From: Trichostrongylus colubriformis | Taxonomy: Eukaryota; Nematoda; Chromadorea; Rhabditida; Trichostrongylidae | Length of the DNA stretch: 64,000 nucleotides | NCBI GenBank assembly: GCA_963978905.1 | Contig: OZ022258.1 | Location: forward strand, 31,128,716-31,192,715 | Reading direction: 5' to 3' | The notes under the pieces: model-generated | The model's input: the letters and a program-made list of their open reading frames with translations, nothing else | Database searches by the model: none | Told to the model about the DNA's origin: nothing | Shown: positions 22,686-34,899 of the stretch, piece after piece | Position numbering within the stretch: the first letter of the stretch is position 1 | Layout of the letters: the number at the start of each line of letters is the position of its first letter | Position numbers and translations under genes: made by a program

Positions 22686-25600
22686 TTACATACCGTATGT
22701 CCTGTTGCCCTGCGAAAAACTTCTGGAACGATTCCACGGCACACGTGGGCTACAGCATGCCAATCGTCGAAATTCGGTCATTCGAAAGTAACATAAAGGT
22801 TGGCATACCGAATGAACGCCAATGAACACCTGAATGAGTCATTCATAGGAAGCAATTCCTTGTTCGTGCTCCGGCACCTCGCCATAATCCTCCTGCCACC
22901 ATAAAAAGCTGTCCACCTCTAGTGTGAAAGTTGTGAATTTGGGCGGAATTAGCTTGTTTTGAAAAATGGAAAAAGATATTAAAATCACGCACCTAAGAAG
23001 GTGAAAACTCTCAAAAAATCACCACTTCGTACCTGAAGCCACCACCTTATCAAAGTGCTGCTGTAAGTGATTTCGATGAGGTGGTTGATATGAAGAAAGG
23101 CGACCAATTGAATGCCGGAATAAGGGCAGAGAAAGAGCAGGTCAACAATCAGAACGGTGCCGATAACATAGATGTATTTGTGTCGACCCACAGTCTGTCC
23201 TCGCGATCGCCTAAATACTTTTGCTAACAAATTATAATAGTTCATATACCTATATACCGGCAGTATGTGATGATACTAGATACTAATCGATTAAATTCAG
23301 AAAGCTGTTTAGTGACCTCACTGGTTCTGACCTGCTACCGTTGCCGCTGCTACTCCCTTTCTTTGAAGTGCGGTGTATTTTCCGGGTGTTGCCATTGTTC
23401 AAAGTCCCGTTTTCTTCTTTGAACTTACGAATTGTTCGAAGTATGAACGCGTAGCACACCTAACAAGAGAGCTGTCGAAATCGAAAAAGCAGATATTAAA
23501 TAATTAGATAAAATAATTAGATAAAAGATATTATTTGTATTTCAAAAAGGAATGATGGGCTCAGGGTACAGGCAGGGTGAAACGTTGGTTGATGAATTAT
23601 GGGAAGGTGTATCTCAGATTAGTGATGGCAATGAGAAAGTAGGAGGCAAAATGCGCAAGCTGTTCGAAGGAAACATATGTCTGGGTGTGTTCACTTGACG
23701 AAATCGCGTGGCCGCCCGCGGCGAGCGGCTCGGAGGGTGCGAGTACTAGTGGCGGGGCATGGCAGCCTTCAAGTGAGGCAGTGTAGCATGGGTGGAGAAG
23801 GCAGAGGTGACGCAGCCACGCTCTTCCGGGCTCCCAAGGGCAATCGATTAGGCAATCGTGCTGATGGCGCCGCTAGGCGATTATCCGTTATGAGTGCACA
23901 CACCCCATATGTCTGAGACGTTCTCATACATGCTTCGAACTCTTTCGTGAGTAAGCTTAATCTCTAAATATCAACAGCAGTATTCTCGACATTATCCAAC
24001 GATGAGGAATGGCTTAAAACTGAAAGGGAAAAGCCTGAAACGTGGGAAATAGGTCCCAGAGATTCCAGGGCAATCAAAATTAGTACGATTTTACGGCGAA
24101 CAACTGTGCGAGCTACTCGATCAGATGATAGGTAGATAGAAAGGGGAGGCAAGCTTAAGGGTGGCGTGCAAGTGTTCCAACCAGTGTTCCAGAAGGTCAG
24201 CTCACCAGTGTTGTGTGGAGGATTGAGAAATTGTTAAATGGAAGACGCCCTAACTTAATCATTTCAGCAACAAAGATCCAACTTTACTACATACTTGACT
24301 TCTCAAATACCCTTATTCTTCGACTCCTATCTTCGACATAAGTAGACCAGTTACGCAGCCAAGATCTTTAAGTTGGTAGTAAATCAATGGTTAATGAAGT
24401 AAACCCACTCATGGAGACCTGACCCCACACTAACACCGGAACACTTGCAACACACCCGCAAGGTTAGTATAGTCATTTCACAGGGCTAGATAGGGCGTGG
24501 CTTGTGTGGCAAGAGTGAGAGTGTGTGGCGAGAGTGAGAGTGTGTGACGGGGGAGAGTTTGATGCACTCTCACCCAAATCCATAAGGCACGCTCTATCAA
24601 GCGCTCCGAAATGGACTGTACGATGACTAGAGGAGGAAATCTCCGCCATGCTTCAGCAACGTCGACTAAAATATGTAGATGGCCTTCGCTAACGATATAG
24701 AGTTATATAAAAGACGAAAGAGCTCTCTCTGATAAAGTCCGATCACTCCTCAATCTTTTTTGATCCTATCATTTCTGAGGTCTCCAAGAATGGCCTTTCC
24801 TCATTGAAGGCGGTGATGGGGATAATTCGCGCCAAATAGAAAAGATTAATAAATTTGAAGGCCGAGGTGCTCAGCAGCATGTTGTAAAGAAACATGGCAT
24901 TGTCAGAAATTCGAGAAATAAGACGCTCTTCCCGCTCTTGGTCCTTAAAAGGGGCGGACTGGGTTGAAACAAGGGCTGGATTGGATAAAAATGTCGGCAG
25001 CCTCTGAAAAAAAAAGCGCCTCCTCCAAAGCTCAGGGGCGCTCGTGTCTTCTGAAATTCTGCCACATATAGCCTCTTCAGACCACTAGCTTTTATTTGGG
25101 TGACTTATATCAATAGCTCTCATTACTCACATTACCCTATCACTTCCTTCAACTACACTGCCTAAATTGCATGTAGACCAGGAAGAATATTTCGATAAAT
25201 TATCACAAAATGCAGCTTACCACGACGATGGCGAGAACGAGGTAACACAGAACGGATATCATCAGCATACTCAGCGTTGCGATGTCAATATGCCAGGAGT
25301 TTTCGTCTGAAATATTGACAATTTGAGAATAGGAACTCGTTTGGAGATAACAGGCGAGAAGAGGAACGTACTAGAGGTCCGAAGATACGGAGAGGACGGT
25401 GGAACTAGTAATCCAAGGCCCATAACTATGCTAATCACCCAGCTGAAATATAACAGAATTTCGTAACACACACGCATACGTTTACAAGGTACTTGGTCAA
25501 TTTACACTGCAAGAGAAGGTCGAGTGGCTTAGGCCGCAGTTATATCCACCGCCGGCAGAGCATAGCTGCGTTCACAGGCAGCGAGGGAGAGTGGCACGAG

Positions 25601-28600
25601 GAGCTGCAAAGATGAGGCAGGCAACGAGGCAGGGTGGCATAGGCGGAGACGCAGAGGTACGCAGTCATGCTCTGTCGCCGGCACCGCAAAGTATGACCGC
25701 GGCCTTACATGCTTTATAGCTGCCAGTTCCGTGGGATCAATTTCACATACAGACGTACACCCCCCATATAGTGAGCAATTCGTTGAGCACGTCTGTCTGA
25801 CCAAAAACTAGGGAGAAGAGAGAGGGTGTTTTCTCCTCCGATATTCGCACGAACGTATTATATTCTACAGTGCGCGGATCACTTAGCATCAGTTGCAGTT
25901 ATCTGTGATACATGACATTTACGTATGAATGTGCATGTGAAACGAGCATGTTTGCGGGTGACGTCGAACGGTTTTTGGCGCCAGCGTAAGGTTTTATGAG
26001 GACTTATAAGGCGCTCTTCACTGTGACCTCGTAATCTCTTTCAAAGCTCCATGGCAGGGCTCCGTAAAGTAGTTGCCTCTTTTGAATCTAAAGAATCAGA
26101 GACACCTCTGCGTGGATCCATGAGAACGATTGAATTACGAGGTTTGCCCATAGTCTGAAAAAAATGCTCCAACCCATGCCAGTCGAAGGGAGCAGCTGGA
26201 GGGGATGATTATGAGCAATAGAGTCGAAAGCGAAAAATGAGCAGCTGAATCTGATCTTCGTTACCTCTCTTCGACTCTCCATGATGGGGAGGAAAAATCG
26301 AAATGAAGGATGCGTGGATAGGGAGATGGGCACGAAAAAGAGAGGGTGTGCGTGTAGGTGCTGATTTTTCTGGAGGTGTGAAAATTATAAGACACGGTTC
26401 ATTTTCTGAAGTTGGCCGCGGTCAAGAATCATAAGTGCGAAGGTGATGGAATGCACAAACCAGCAGCTGAGGGTGGCTAATACGGCTCTCCGTCGAACAT
26501 ATCGCCGATAATGCAGTGGATAGCGAATAACGATGAATTCGTTTGTGGTGAAGACGAGCAAATTGAAAATTGTCAACATATTGCAGATTCGCAGCACAAC
26601 CAGTGCAAACGTGGACGCCTAAATGGGATCAGTACAGAGTGATTTTGTAGAAAATTTCCTAGTAAAACTGATTTTAGGGCCTCATGAAGTTTCCGAAAGT
26701 GGTTGCAGGGTGGCACTGAAAATAGAAGAAGCATGGTTTTCTCTTATGACTCAATCATCTTATACTCTCTTTTATTGTTCTTGATTTATTGCTGCGTCTA
26801 ATCGATCCGTGCCTGTTGGCAACTGAGGTTTGCAACATTTTTAATATTATTACATCCCTGATAGCATTATGCAAATGGATCAGAATCAGTGCAGCTAAAA
26901 ATTGCAGGATGCGTAAAGTTTGCTGAACTTATTCCAGAATTTTCTACCATATTGAGATACGCACAGAAAAAAATGGCTAAAAAATTGTGTATATCCGAAA
27001 ACAGAAAAACCATTTATGGATAATGAATGGAACCATGATTATGAAATGTTTGAGCTTTGGTAACTTTTCCAAAAGCTTTATATTTCAGTTGGGAAATGCT
27101 AGAAGCTGCTATTGCGGTATCGTCTGCAAGGATCAGTCATTTCTTCAGAATTTTGCATCAGTTGACTGCGCCTGAAATTCTATGTTCGAAATGAAAGACC
27201 CAACAAGGACGAAGCGACTCAAAAAATCTTTAGGCTTGGCTGGGTCTTTATTCACAGTTGTCTCAAGGGCTGGACATCCCCTCTAAGTACTTCTAAATAG
27301 TAGCTCGGCGCCCTGAGCGAGCATTTTTGAAAAACGCCTGACGATCAGCTTATACATCTTCGCGAGGGGGAAGCCTGGCATCGAGGAGAAATCTGGATTA
27401 CATCCCCCCCTCCAAAAGGGTCCCCACAACACGAGAACCAACGAGTTGCACTCATGCTTGTTGACTAACCCTTCCAAAAAATAGAGCTATGTGTTTCCAA
27501 CAAAAGTCACTCCTTATTCGCTTCAGTCATCTAGGAGGGAAAAAGTAACAATTACTAAACATGCCGTGTCTGCGTGTAGACAGATGGAGCTGACTTGATT
27601 CCCCTCTAAAAACCCCATATCAAAAAACCCCCAACCCGATTTGGAGTTTGTCCAAGTTTTCCAAAATGGTATGGTATAAGAAGGATCAGCTCACTACTGC
27701 TGTCATCAGATGGCCACTTAGCCCGGATGGCCACTTAGCCCGCTCTGCAACGTTCACCTAGAGGCCGCATACAGGTAAGCCCAGCCCTCACGTGACATCT
27801 GCAGCGAGACGAAACCAAAAGAGATAAATTTTAGAAAGAATCGAAGGAGTTCTCAATGTCTTTTTCTTTTTTATGTCTCTCCATTTTTGCTCTCTTTTTC
27901 TCTCTTCTTTTTTTTCGACTGTAGATTTTGATCTTATAGGATCAAATGGTCTTGATACAGCAATAACGACACCTGTTTTCAGGAGCTACGGCTTTCAGTT
28001 CATTCTCTCACCAGAGGTTTTTGCGCGCAAAGACCATAACACTCACGCAAGTGGGTTGTGACAAAGTGGTGATAAATGTACACATTACATATGAGCGCAT
28101 TTCTTTCTCGCTCGATATAACGCATCTGACACCGACGGTTGACAAAGCGAACGAAGGTTTAGGAGAAGTAGAAATTCCTACCAGTTTGTCTCAAAGTCCC
28201 TTCAAAAGGTGCTATGTTGCTGTAATTAACACAGTGAAATTATCTTTATAGATCTTATGGAGTTCTTGATGCTTCAATGGCTAGTAGTCACTCCCACGAA
28301 AGAGCACAAGTATTTATGCAGACCTTGGGCGGGTCATTTATCTTAGCGCCGAGACATTTTTATGTGACAGCGAACTTTTCAAGGCAGCGCAAGGGAGAGT
28401 TTGGTTTAGTGTAAAACACTAAAATATAGTTGTTCAAGCTCGAGAAAAAGAATCACCATCCTCCACCTTCGAATCACTCACATGCTAAGGGCTCTAATCG
28501 GCGATGTATAGATCCGAACCACGTGAATCTGCGACGTGTAGAGGACATACACAGCACATGCCGCGCTAAGAAGTAAAGCTAACGGGACAGCGATTGTCAT

Positions 28601-31600
28601 CGTATTTGATGAATTCATCTGGGTCCGAAATCTCGCGCTTCAGTCTTTCCAACCCGAGCTGTAAAAAGGGCAAACCATGTATGTGATGTCAAATTTTAGT
28701 CGTGAAGTTGCTATAATGCTATCGAAGTATGCTCATGTACTGAGTAGTCAAAACCTGATTCTTCGATAACCGTTTTTGCCTCAATGGACTCTAAGGCGTC
28801 TTCACTGGGAGTGAGACACAGTAGCATCTTGTACTTTTGCGACACTCCAATGAGTCTAGTGAAGTGTGGATGTAATCGATTGTACTGACCCTCTCCGAAA
28901 CCCTACTTGCTTGCATGACCGTCCCGCTTCTAAAGTTCTGGCAATCCTGTCCAAGATGACTCGGGTAAAGAGCTTGTGAACTATAAACAGTAGGCAGCTT
29001 GAACGATAATTGCCGATGCCGTATGGATCTCCCTTCTTATGCAGCAACAAAGTCCTGCTGATTTATCACGAAGTGGTTACCTTGCATTCAGTCGGCTAGC
29101 GTGTGAGAAGTATTGCGACAGTTTCGAAGATAACTGGCGGTAGATTCGTCGGATGCTTCGATCTGATCCTGCCTAGGACGGGTCCTGTGCCATTCTTCAC
29201 TGACGAAACGGCGTATCAGATTTCGTAAGAGAGAACTTTCCAAGAAGGAACGACATATCCGTCCTGCTTTCGTTCGCTCCTATGCAGGTGGACACGGCTA
29301 TCGGAGAGATCCAAAAAAGTCGTAGATGACCTTCTTCATTGCCTTTCGGGAAGCAGTTCTATACTGTCCAGAAGCAGGAGACTGGTCATTCTTGTCCTAC
29401 AATTGAAGTAACTCCGGCTGGCATTGCGGATGTTCCTTCGAACCTCTGCTGCTTCAACCAACCCTCCTGCCATTCTCTCCTTGAGATCTTCTTCTATCGC
29501 GTCTCTACATTGCTTCGTGAATTCGTAAGTCAGTTGGTACTCACCTGCGGCTCGTGCTGCTTTACGTTAGCGTATAAGTCTCGAAGAGAGACGCCTTTCG
29601 GTGGGTTTCAAACGTTCTGCCCTCCTGTAAAAATCGTGAAGATGTTCACCAAGCCCGCTGTACTCGTCGTCGACGTTTTCAACCACGGAAACCTCCCATA
29701 CACCTGAGAGAAACGAAATGGTCCGAGATGATGATTGTCTTGGGTGTTCAATCCTTGAATTCCGCGGCTCTCTATCCACTTATCGAAAAGAGGAGTCTTG
29801 TGCTGATCAGTCGATGCATGATCCCGTATGAAACTTCGGAAGAACAGCGAGTCGGTCAGGCACAACCTTCGACTGAAGATGATGGATCGATTTGCTTATG
29901 GAACTGTCCACTGGGTCACTCCTAAATCCATTATAAATGAGAGGTTTCTGAACTGTGAGTTACCATGGATGGAGTTGACTGGCATAGTGATATCAGGTAG
30001 CCTTCTAACCTGCTCATTCCATTCCAGTCCGTGAGTCCCAATGTCAGTTTCGTTACCCGCTCTCCTGGGGCCTATCTTAGCGTTGAAATCGCCGACAATG
30101 ACTTGGGAGAAGCTATGGTCTTCCTCATAAAACTTCTCCATCCACATAAAATGCTTATAACTCATCTTCGCCGTAGCTTGATGTTGGTGCGTAGACGACG
30201 AAGATGGTCAAAGCCGGGAATGAACCGCATCTTTTCAATCGCAAACGTCAGATTCGGGTTGTCAGACTTTCGTACGAATCGATGATCATGGCCAAGTGTG
30301 CTTTGACAAAAACGCCCACACCGCCAACGCCCTTTCTGTCGCGTAAGTCAGGGAGCAGTACCTCTCCAGTCTCGTTGACGGCGTTAGCGGACGATGCCTT
30401 TTCGCGTCAGTCAGTCTGATCACGGCGCACATAATCGTCCATGGCGATGACGTCGCACATTTGCTTCGACGCTTCTTATCGAATGTTATCAATCGATGTG
30501 GATTACCCACAACTAATGACCACATCCCACCCCGCGAAAAATCGATGGGTGTTTACGCCTCAGAGTAAAGGCGAAAAGCAGTACGGTTTGGCGGCTTCGT
30601 CTTCTGAGGCTCATTATCGGGTGTGTACCCTTATGTCAGGATTCGCACGAAGTCGAACGGCGTGCGACGCAGTGTGTGCGAGCTATGCGTGTCGCGGTAG
30701 TTGGGTCTTAGGACAATTAAACGGTAATGCTATGAGCGCGATACGCAGTTGACTTGTGATCGTTTCCGGACCAAACAACATGGCGCCTTTAGCTCGTCCG
30801 CATTGCTTCGCTTGCGACATGCCGCAGTGCGAAATCCTGACATAAGGGTACACACTCCCCATTTCCAAGCCTCATCAGACGTTACCAATGTGGATCACCC
30901 ACAATCAATGTCCCCGTCCCAGCCCGCATAACATCTAGGTGTGTCAATACTCCAGGGTCAGGACGAAAAGCGAAACGGATTGTGTGAGAATTGCCTTCTG
31001 ACGTTCCTTATCAAATCTTATCAGCTGCTATCACTTTCGGTCCACCACTGGAAGGGACCCGTCCTAGCCCCTATATCCCTATATGTAAAATTCGAGGTCC
31101 CACCATTGCTGTGACGTGAGACATTAATTGCTTGACAGACAGAGGGACACACACACAAACACACACATACACATACATACAACACACACATATACACACA
31201 CCACAGACACCACACAAGCACACACCCCACAAGCACACGCCACACACACCACACATCACACCACATGCACACACGCCACACGAGCACACACCACACACCA
31301 CACACACGCCACACACACCATGCACACAAATTTCTGTTCAGAAGCTGAACCTTCAGAAGCTGAGTTAAGATTAAAGTGTCTCATTGTCAGTAGTGTAATG
31401 AGTTAGCAAGTATGCCCGGAGAGCATGAAGTGCTGGTTCAAGTCCCGTTCGAGACCAAGTTTTTTGCTCGTAACTCAGCATCCTTGTAGCAGATCTCCAG
31501 CGACAGTTTCTTTCCACGCGCATTTCGCTGTCAAACGCACATACAGTTGCAAGTGTCGAATCATAAAAACTCACTCGAAACAGCGCCACCTTCGTGGAAA

Positions 31601-33193
31601 TGGAGAGCGGAATTCTATGAAAAGAATTAGCAAAGTAGGGAAGTCCATAGACGATCAGGCACAGTCCACGGGCCACATCAAGCAGGGCACAATGAAGAAC
31701 GATAACATAGAAAACGTTGCTAAGTACCCGACGACGATTTCTGAAATGTCAGCAAATAATGATGCATTTCTAAGAATATGTTAGTCGCCCCAGGAAATGC
31801 AACTTCACGGGATCCTGAGGAATGACGTATGAAGGGCTATAACCCCTTTGCTGAAGTTGTTTAGTTAACGTCTTCCGACCAAGATCCTTATAAGACCCTC
31901 TTTTTTCAAGTATTAGCATTCATCACTTAGGCCTTCCAAAAGAATCTTATCAAGTCTCTCATAATAGACTGAAACACTACGATATTTCGAAAAAAATTTA
32001 GAGATTTACCCCGTTGCAGGAACCAAAACAAGCAAATCAGCTTGAGATAGATTCAGTTAGGAGGAACAACAGGAAGTTGGAAAAAAATGCAGTTAAAGAT
32101 TTCCGAAAATGGATTTCAAATAGAATCCAGTAAGAAAAAACCTCAGACATTATAGCATGGTATTAATCCCGTAAATGAGCTGTGCTCAATCCCCGTGAAT
32201 TCCCTGTGATTTTCAGGGTGTGAAATTATAATTTCCACTATTTCCCTTTTTCATTTTCACATTCTTATGATGAACTTTCTCCCGCAGGAAATATCTCCCA
32301 TTTCCCCTGTAAGTTGGCAATGGCCGACTGCCTATGAATTTCCTCTTCTGATACACGACACTACTCGAGATACAACGGTTTCGCAAAATAAGGAGGAGAC
32401 CAGACTCTTGAAAACTACTGGGACGTGAGAGAAGTTCTGCTCAGCTTTGTGCATTCACAAGATAAATCTAAATCTGAAAGCGCATAAATAGAACAGCTAA
32501 CGTATTGTGCTACTTGTGGAGAGGGTGCATAGAGAGTCTCGCTGGACACATCATTTTTTAGATTTACATCAGTTTTTTGAATTATCCGGGCAATCCACTC
32601 TACACTAACAGACCACCAGACCTGGCACTAATTAGCTTCCATTTAACTAGGCATGCGTATACCTCATTTGAGGGGAGGCTGTCCAATGCACGATGATTGC
32701 GAGTCGATTTTTTCACGATTCCGCTTCATTAAATCGTCAACTCTCGTCAAAATGTGCCAAAGAAACGTGCATCAGTCGGGAAAAGTATGACGAATTGAAT
32801 GGTGCTATTTCAATGGGAAAAGATGGAATTTGAGCCAGCTAAAGGTAAGTTACAAGAACCGACCGAAACCTTCCTGACTGAGTGTAGGCTAGTGATGGGA
32901 GCTTTCGGGTGTGAGTATTATTCAACTAGGTCACCGCCACCTATAGCGATTGCTATAACGCACCGAGACCGTTGCACCTAGCATCTCTGTGCGCCTGGTC
33001 TGTCCACTGCGACTAAAGCAATCAACCTCGAAATAGATGGTCGCTCCAACTCCTAGTGAAACGGGTGTGTGAATGATCAAAAAAGATAAAAACCAAGCAT
33101 ATTTCACCTGAGAAGAGCAGATATCACAAACAAGTTTAGAACGACGGAAAGAGCACCAAGATTACCACAAAGGAACACGGCAGTAGACGCCAT
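22686..33193 (-). CDS. Rhodopsin-class seven-transmembrane receptor (orphan GPCR), eight exons
   Basis: Plasma-membrane receptor; ligand unknown. Exons in coding order: 33108-33193 (TM1, CGNLGALSVVLNLF), 28482-28637 (TM2), 26461-26618 (TM3 and ICL2), 25372-25442 (TM4, WVISIVMGLGLL), 25221-25306 (TM5), 23317-23459 (ICL3, rich in K/R/S), 23033-23210 (TM6, LFLCPYSGIQLV), 22694-22829 (TM7, SVCQPLCYFRMTEFRRL). Exons from TM3 to TM7 join in consistent phase with good GT/AG sites; the ICL3 donor could also be at 23332. If the last donor is ignored the frame stops at 22686-22688. TM4 Trp, the CPY of TM6 and the P..Y of TM7 fit class A, but the E/DRY position reads NEF. The exon 1-2 acceptor (CTGAAG) is weak, and exons 2-3 do not match in phase as drawn. 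The first ATG directly follows TTTACAG, a possible trans-splice or intron acceptor. Intron 1 contains an RTE remnant, a MITE and a CA-rich repeat. Confidence 0.78.
23684..23905. mobile_element. Palindrome-ended MITE, GGGTGTGTNCACTTATG type, copy 1
   Basis: The inverted ends GGTGTGTTCACTTGACG and TTATGAGTGCACACACCC lie between 10-bp direct repeats CATATGTCTG (23674-23683 and 23906-23915). The interior shares CGGGGCATGGCAGCCTTCAA with the copy at 40.0 kb. It lies in the receptor intron between the TM5 and ICL3 exons. Confidence 0.78.
24481..24575 (+). repeat. Short tandem repeat
   Basis: Two to three copies of a ~23-bp unit (GTGTGGCGAGAGTGAGAGT-like). Confidence 0.6.
28856..30525 (-). pseudogene. 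RTE-class LINE remnant (endonuclease plus start of reverse transcriptase)
   Basis: Read on the minus strand, frames at 30525-29896 give an apurinic-type endonuclease: MDDYVR, LLPDLRDRKGVGGVGVFVKA, then VIVGDFNAKIG and GTHGLEWNEQ. Frames at 29865-29250 give the linker (EEDLKERM, SSVKNGTGPVLGRIR). 29050-28856 gives reverse-transcriptase motifs 0-2 (KKGDPYGIGNYRSSCLL, KLFTRVILDRI, QVGFRRG). Many stops and shifts are present. The palm motif with YADD is missing because the element ends near 28850, only ~215 bp from a receptor exon. The remnant is inside receptor intron 1. Confidence 0.9.
30619..30856. mobile_element. Palindromic MITE, GGGTGTG-ended family (copy 2)
   Basis: The left end GGGTGTGTACCCTTATGTCA and the right end (GACATAAGGGTACACAC) are inverted copies of those at 0.2 and 43.9 kb. 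The interior contains GCGAGCTATGCGTGTCG-like words of the family. Diverged direct copies of ~145 bp flank it (about 30475-30610 and 30865-31015). Confidence 0.8.
31141..31322 (+). repeat. CA-rich microsatellite/minisatellite
   Basis: Degenerate (CA)n with CACACGCCACACACACC-like higher-order units over ~180 bp, within receptor intron 1. The open frames across it are low complexity. Confidence 0.95.
31380..31530 (+). repeat. tRNA-derived SINE-like element (best-preserved copy)
   Basis: An A-box-like AGTAGTGTAATGAG and a B-box GTGCTGGTTCAAGTCCC are spaced as in a tRNA gene. The body is GAGACCAAGTTTTTTGC...ACTCAGCATCCTTGTAG. Head and body both match the copy at 8.4 kb (minus) and the body matches 20.1 kb. 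It lies in receptor intron 1. Confidence 0.65.
31535..33100. other. Intron of the receptor gene, nothing recognised
   Basis: No further exons or repeats were identified between the SINE and the TM1 exon. Confidence 0.4.
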
Positions 33194-33784
33194 CTGTAAA
33201 GGTGGAAATGAGATTTTTGACACGAAAAATCGAAGTTTGTATTGAAAAAGGTTCCCGGTAGATCGGTTTGATTTCGCGAAGGCAAAATTACTCCGAAAAA
33301 TCCACACAATTCCTAACAATGTCCCACGACACGAAGCGAAGCATGGAGCTCGCTAGAAAAGAGCAACGAGTATTAGAAGCCATGATTATGTAAGCAAATC
33401 AAATTATTCAATGGAATCTTGTTTTTTATTTAATCAAATCAATTGAAGAAACGAATAATGGCACGCAGTATTGTTCCAAGAAATGGCGCGCAAAAAAATG
33501 CACTTGTTCTCGTAGGCAGTGGTGACGGTCACACAAAGATTCATAGGAACCGGAAGGGGTCCGAAACAAGAGAAAGATGCAAGCTGAGCATTTTGTAACG
33601 AACACTGAAGGTTAGAAGCGATAATCGGTGAAAAAACCCGGATTCATAAGCGCGACGTTGCGGTGTGTATTCGCAACCCATTCGCATCAACACACTGACT
33701 TTCCGAGTTGTCCGCTGTAGGAGACGAGCCGCGGGCCAACGTTAGTCGTAGCGCCTGACTCGCAGCGCAATGCAGTGGCCATTC

Positions 33785-34045
33785 CCAGCTACATGTGTAA
33801 GTACATCTAAAAACAGAAACAAGAAAGAACAAAGGAAAAAGTAACAAGGAAAAACATCTTTATAGTAGAAACATCTCCTCTTGCAACCATGCCTAGGCGT
33901 CAAATTGTCGAGTTTGTGCAATGGCGGTCAATTAAACTCGTCCGAGCTAGGTCTGTTCTATCGTAGGCCGAAATTACCCCCTTCCGGTGTCTTTAACTGT
34001 ACACTACTCCAGAAACCACAAGCTCGGCAGAAAGTAGAATTCGCT
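33785..34045 (+). repeat. Dispersed repeat, copy 1 (second copy inverted at 46.1-46.3 kb)
   Basis: CATGCCTAGGCGTCAAATTG, then GAGTTTGTGCAATGGCGG and GGTGTCTTTAA, matches the complement of 46120-46330 with about 80% identity by eye, including an upstream GTAAGTACATCTA word. No terminal repeats were seen. It could be a retrocopied or transposed fragment. Confidence 0.65.
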
Positions 34046-34276
34046 TTGCCTGTAAACCTGTGGAAGTCTGTCTGCAGGCAGCTGATCACAAAAGTGCCTC
34101 CTCTTTTGTCTTGCCATTTGCACCAAATGAGCACAACAACATTATCCCACCATACGTTTAAGAATTCTATACGGACCGAATTTGGTTTTCTGGTCATGAA
34201 TGTAAAATTCGTTACAGGCGACCTCGCCGGTTATAGCTCTTCCACCGTCAAAACACATACAGGATAATCCTGCAGC

Positions 34277-34545
34277 CGAACCACGCGGGTGGGGGTCGAT
34301 GGGTCGAATATTCGCTTCGCGGAGTCGCACTCGCGGCGCCGTCACTACGAGTCGTTTGAAATTCCGCTTAAAACGCAATGAGCTGGTACCGTGAAGGATC
34401 ATCGAATATTGCAGTTTGGAAGCTTCGGAAGTTTGCCTATGTTGTTGTTGTAGCTGTTTCAACAGATAAAGCTGCATAGGACTCGCACTCGCTGCGCCGC
34501 TCGCCGCGGGCGACCGACCAATCGACCCCAACCCGGACCACGTCG
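34277..34545. mobile_element. GC-rich palindromic MITE candidate
   Basis: The left end (CGGGTGGGGGTCGATGGGTCG, 34285-34305) is an inverted copy of the right end near 34519-34540 (CGACCAATCGACCCCAACCCG, give or take a base). Inner GC-rich arms (AGTCGCACTCGCGGCGCC and its counterpart) also pair. Only one copy is in the window. Confidence 0.6.
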
Positions 34546-34899
34546 GTGCTCGAAATGATTGTCATATTCGTGAACGGGATGCTGGATCATCCAACTGTAG
34601 GAGTTTTGGTGCTACCATGCCCCTCGGCCGTCGCTATTCTTGCTTTTAAAAGAGGTACAGCACCCCTCTCCCCGTCCACCGAGAGTAAGGCAAAACTATG
34701 AAAACGACCAACGCGATTGCTTGAAATGGATGTCATATCACTGATCTGGATACTGAATTACACATATATGAAAGTTTCAAGTGTATTGGTGTGAAAGACT
34801 TGTCTCGCCAATCTGGTGCAAGTGACACCAACAATGACGACCAAAAACGGAGTTCATGTTCGTAATCAGCGCTCCTGATGATTCGCATTCCTCATTTTC

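Noticed and set aside
26391..26460. Continuation of the TM3 exon of the receptor into CWFVHSITFALMIL
   Set aside because: Reading through gives a second TM4-like segment. A GTTTGT donor at 26455-26460 joins in exact phase to the exon at 25372-25442, which supplies the proper TM4.
31141..31322. CRISPR-like repeat array
   Set aside because: Simple CA-rich tandem sequence with no unique spacers, in a eukaryotic context.
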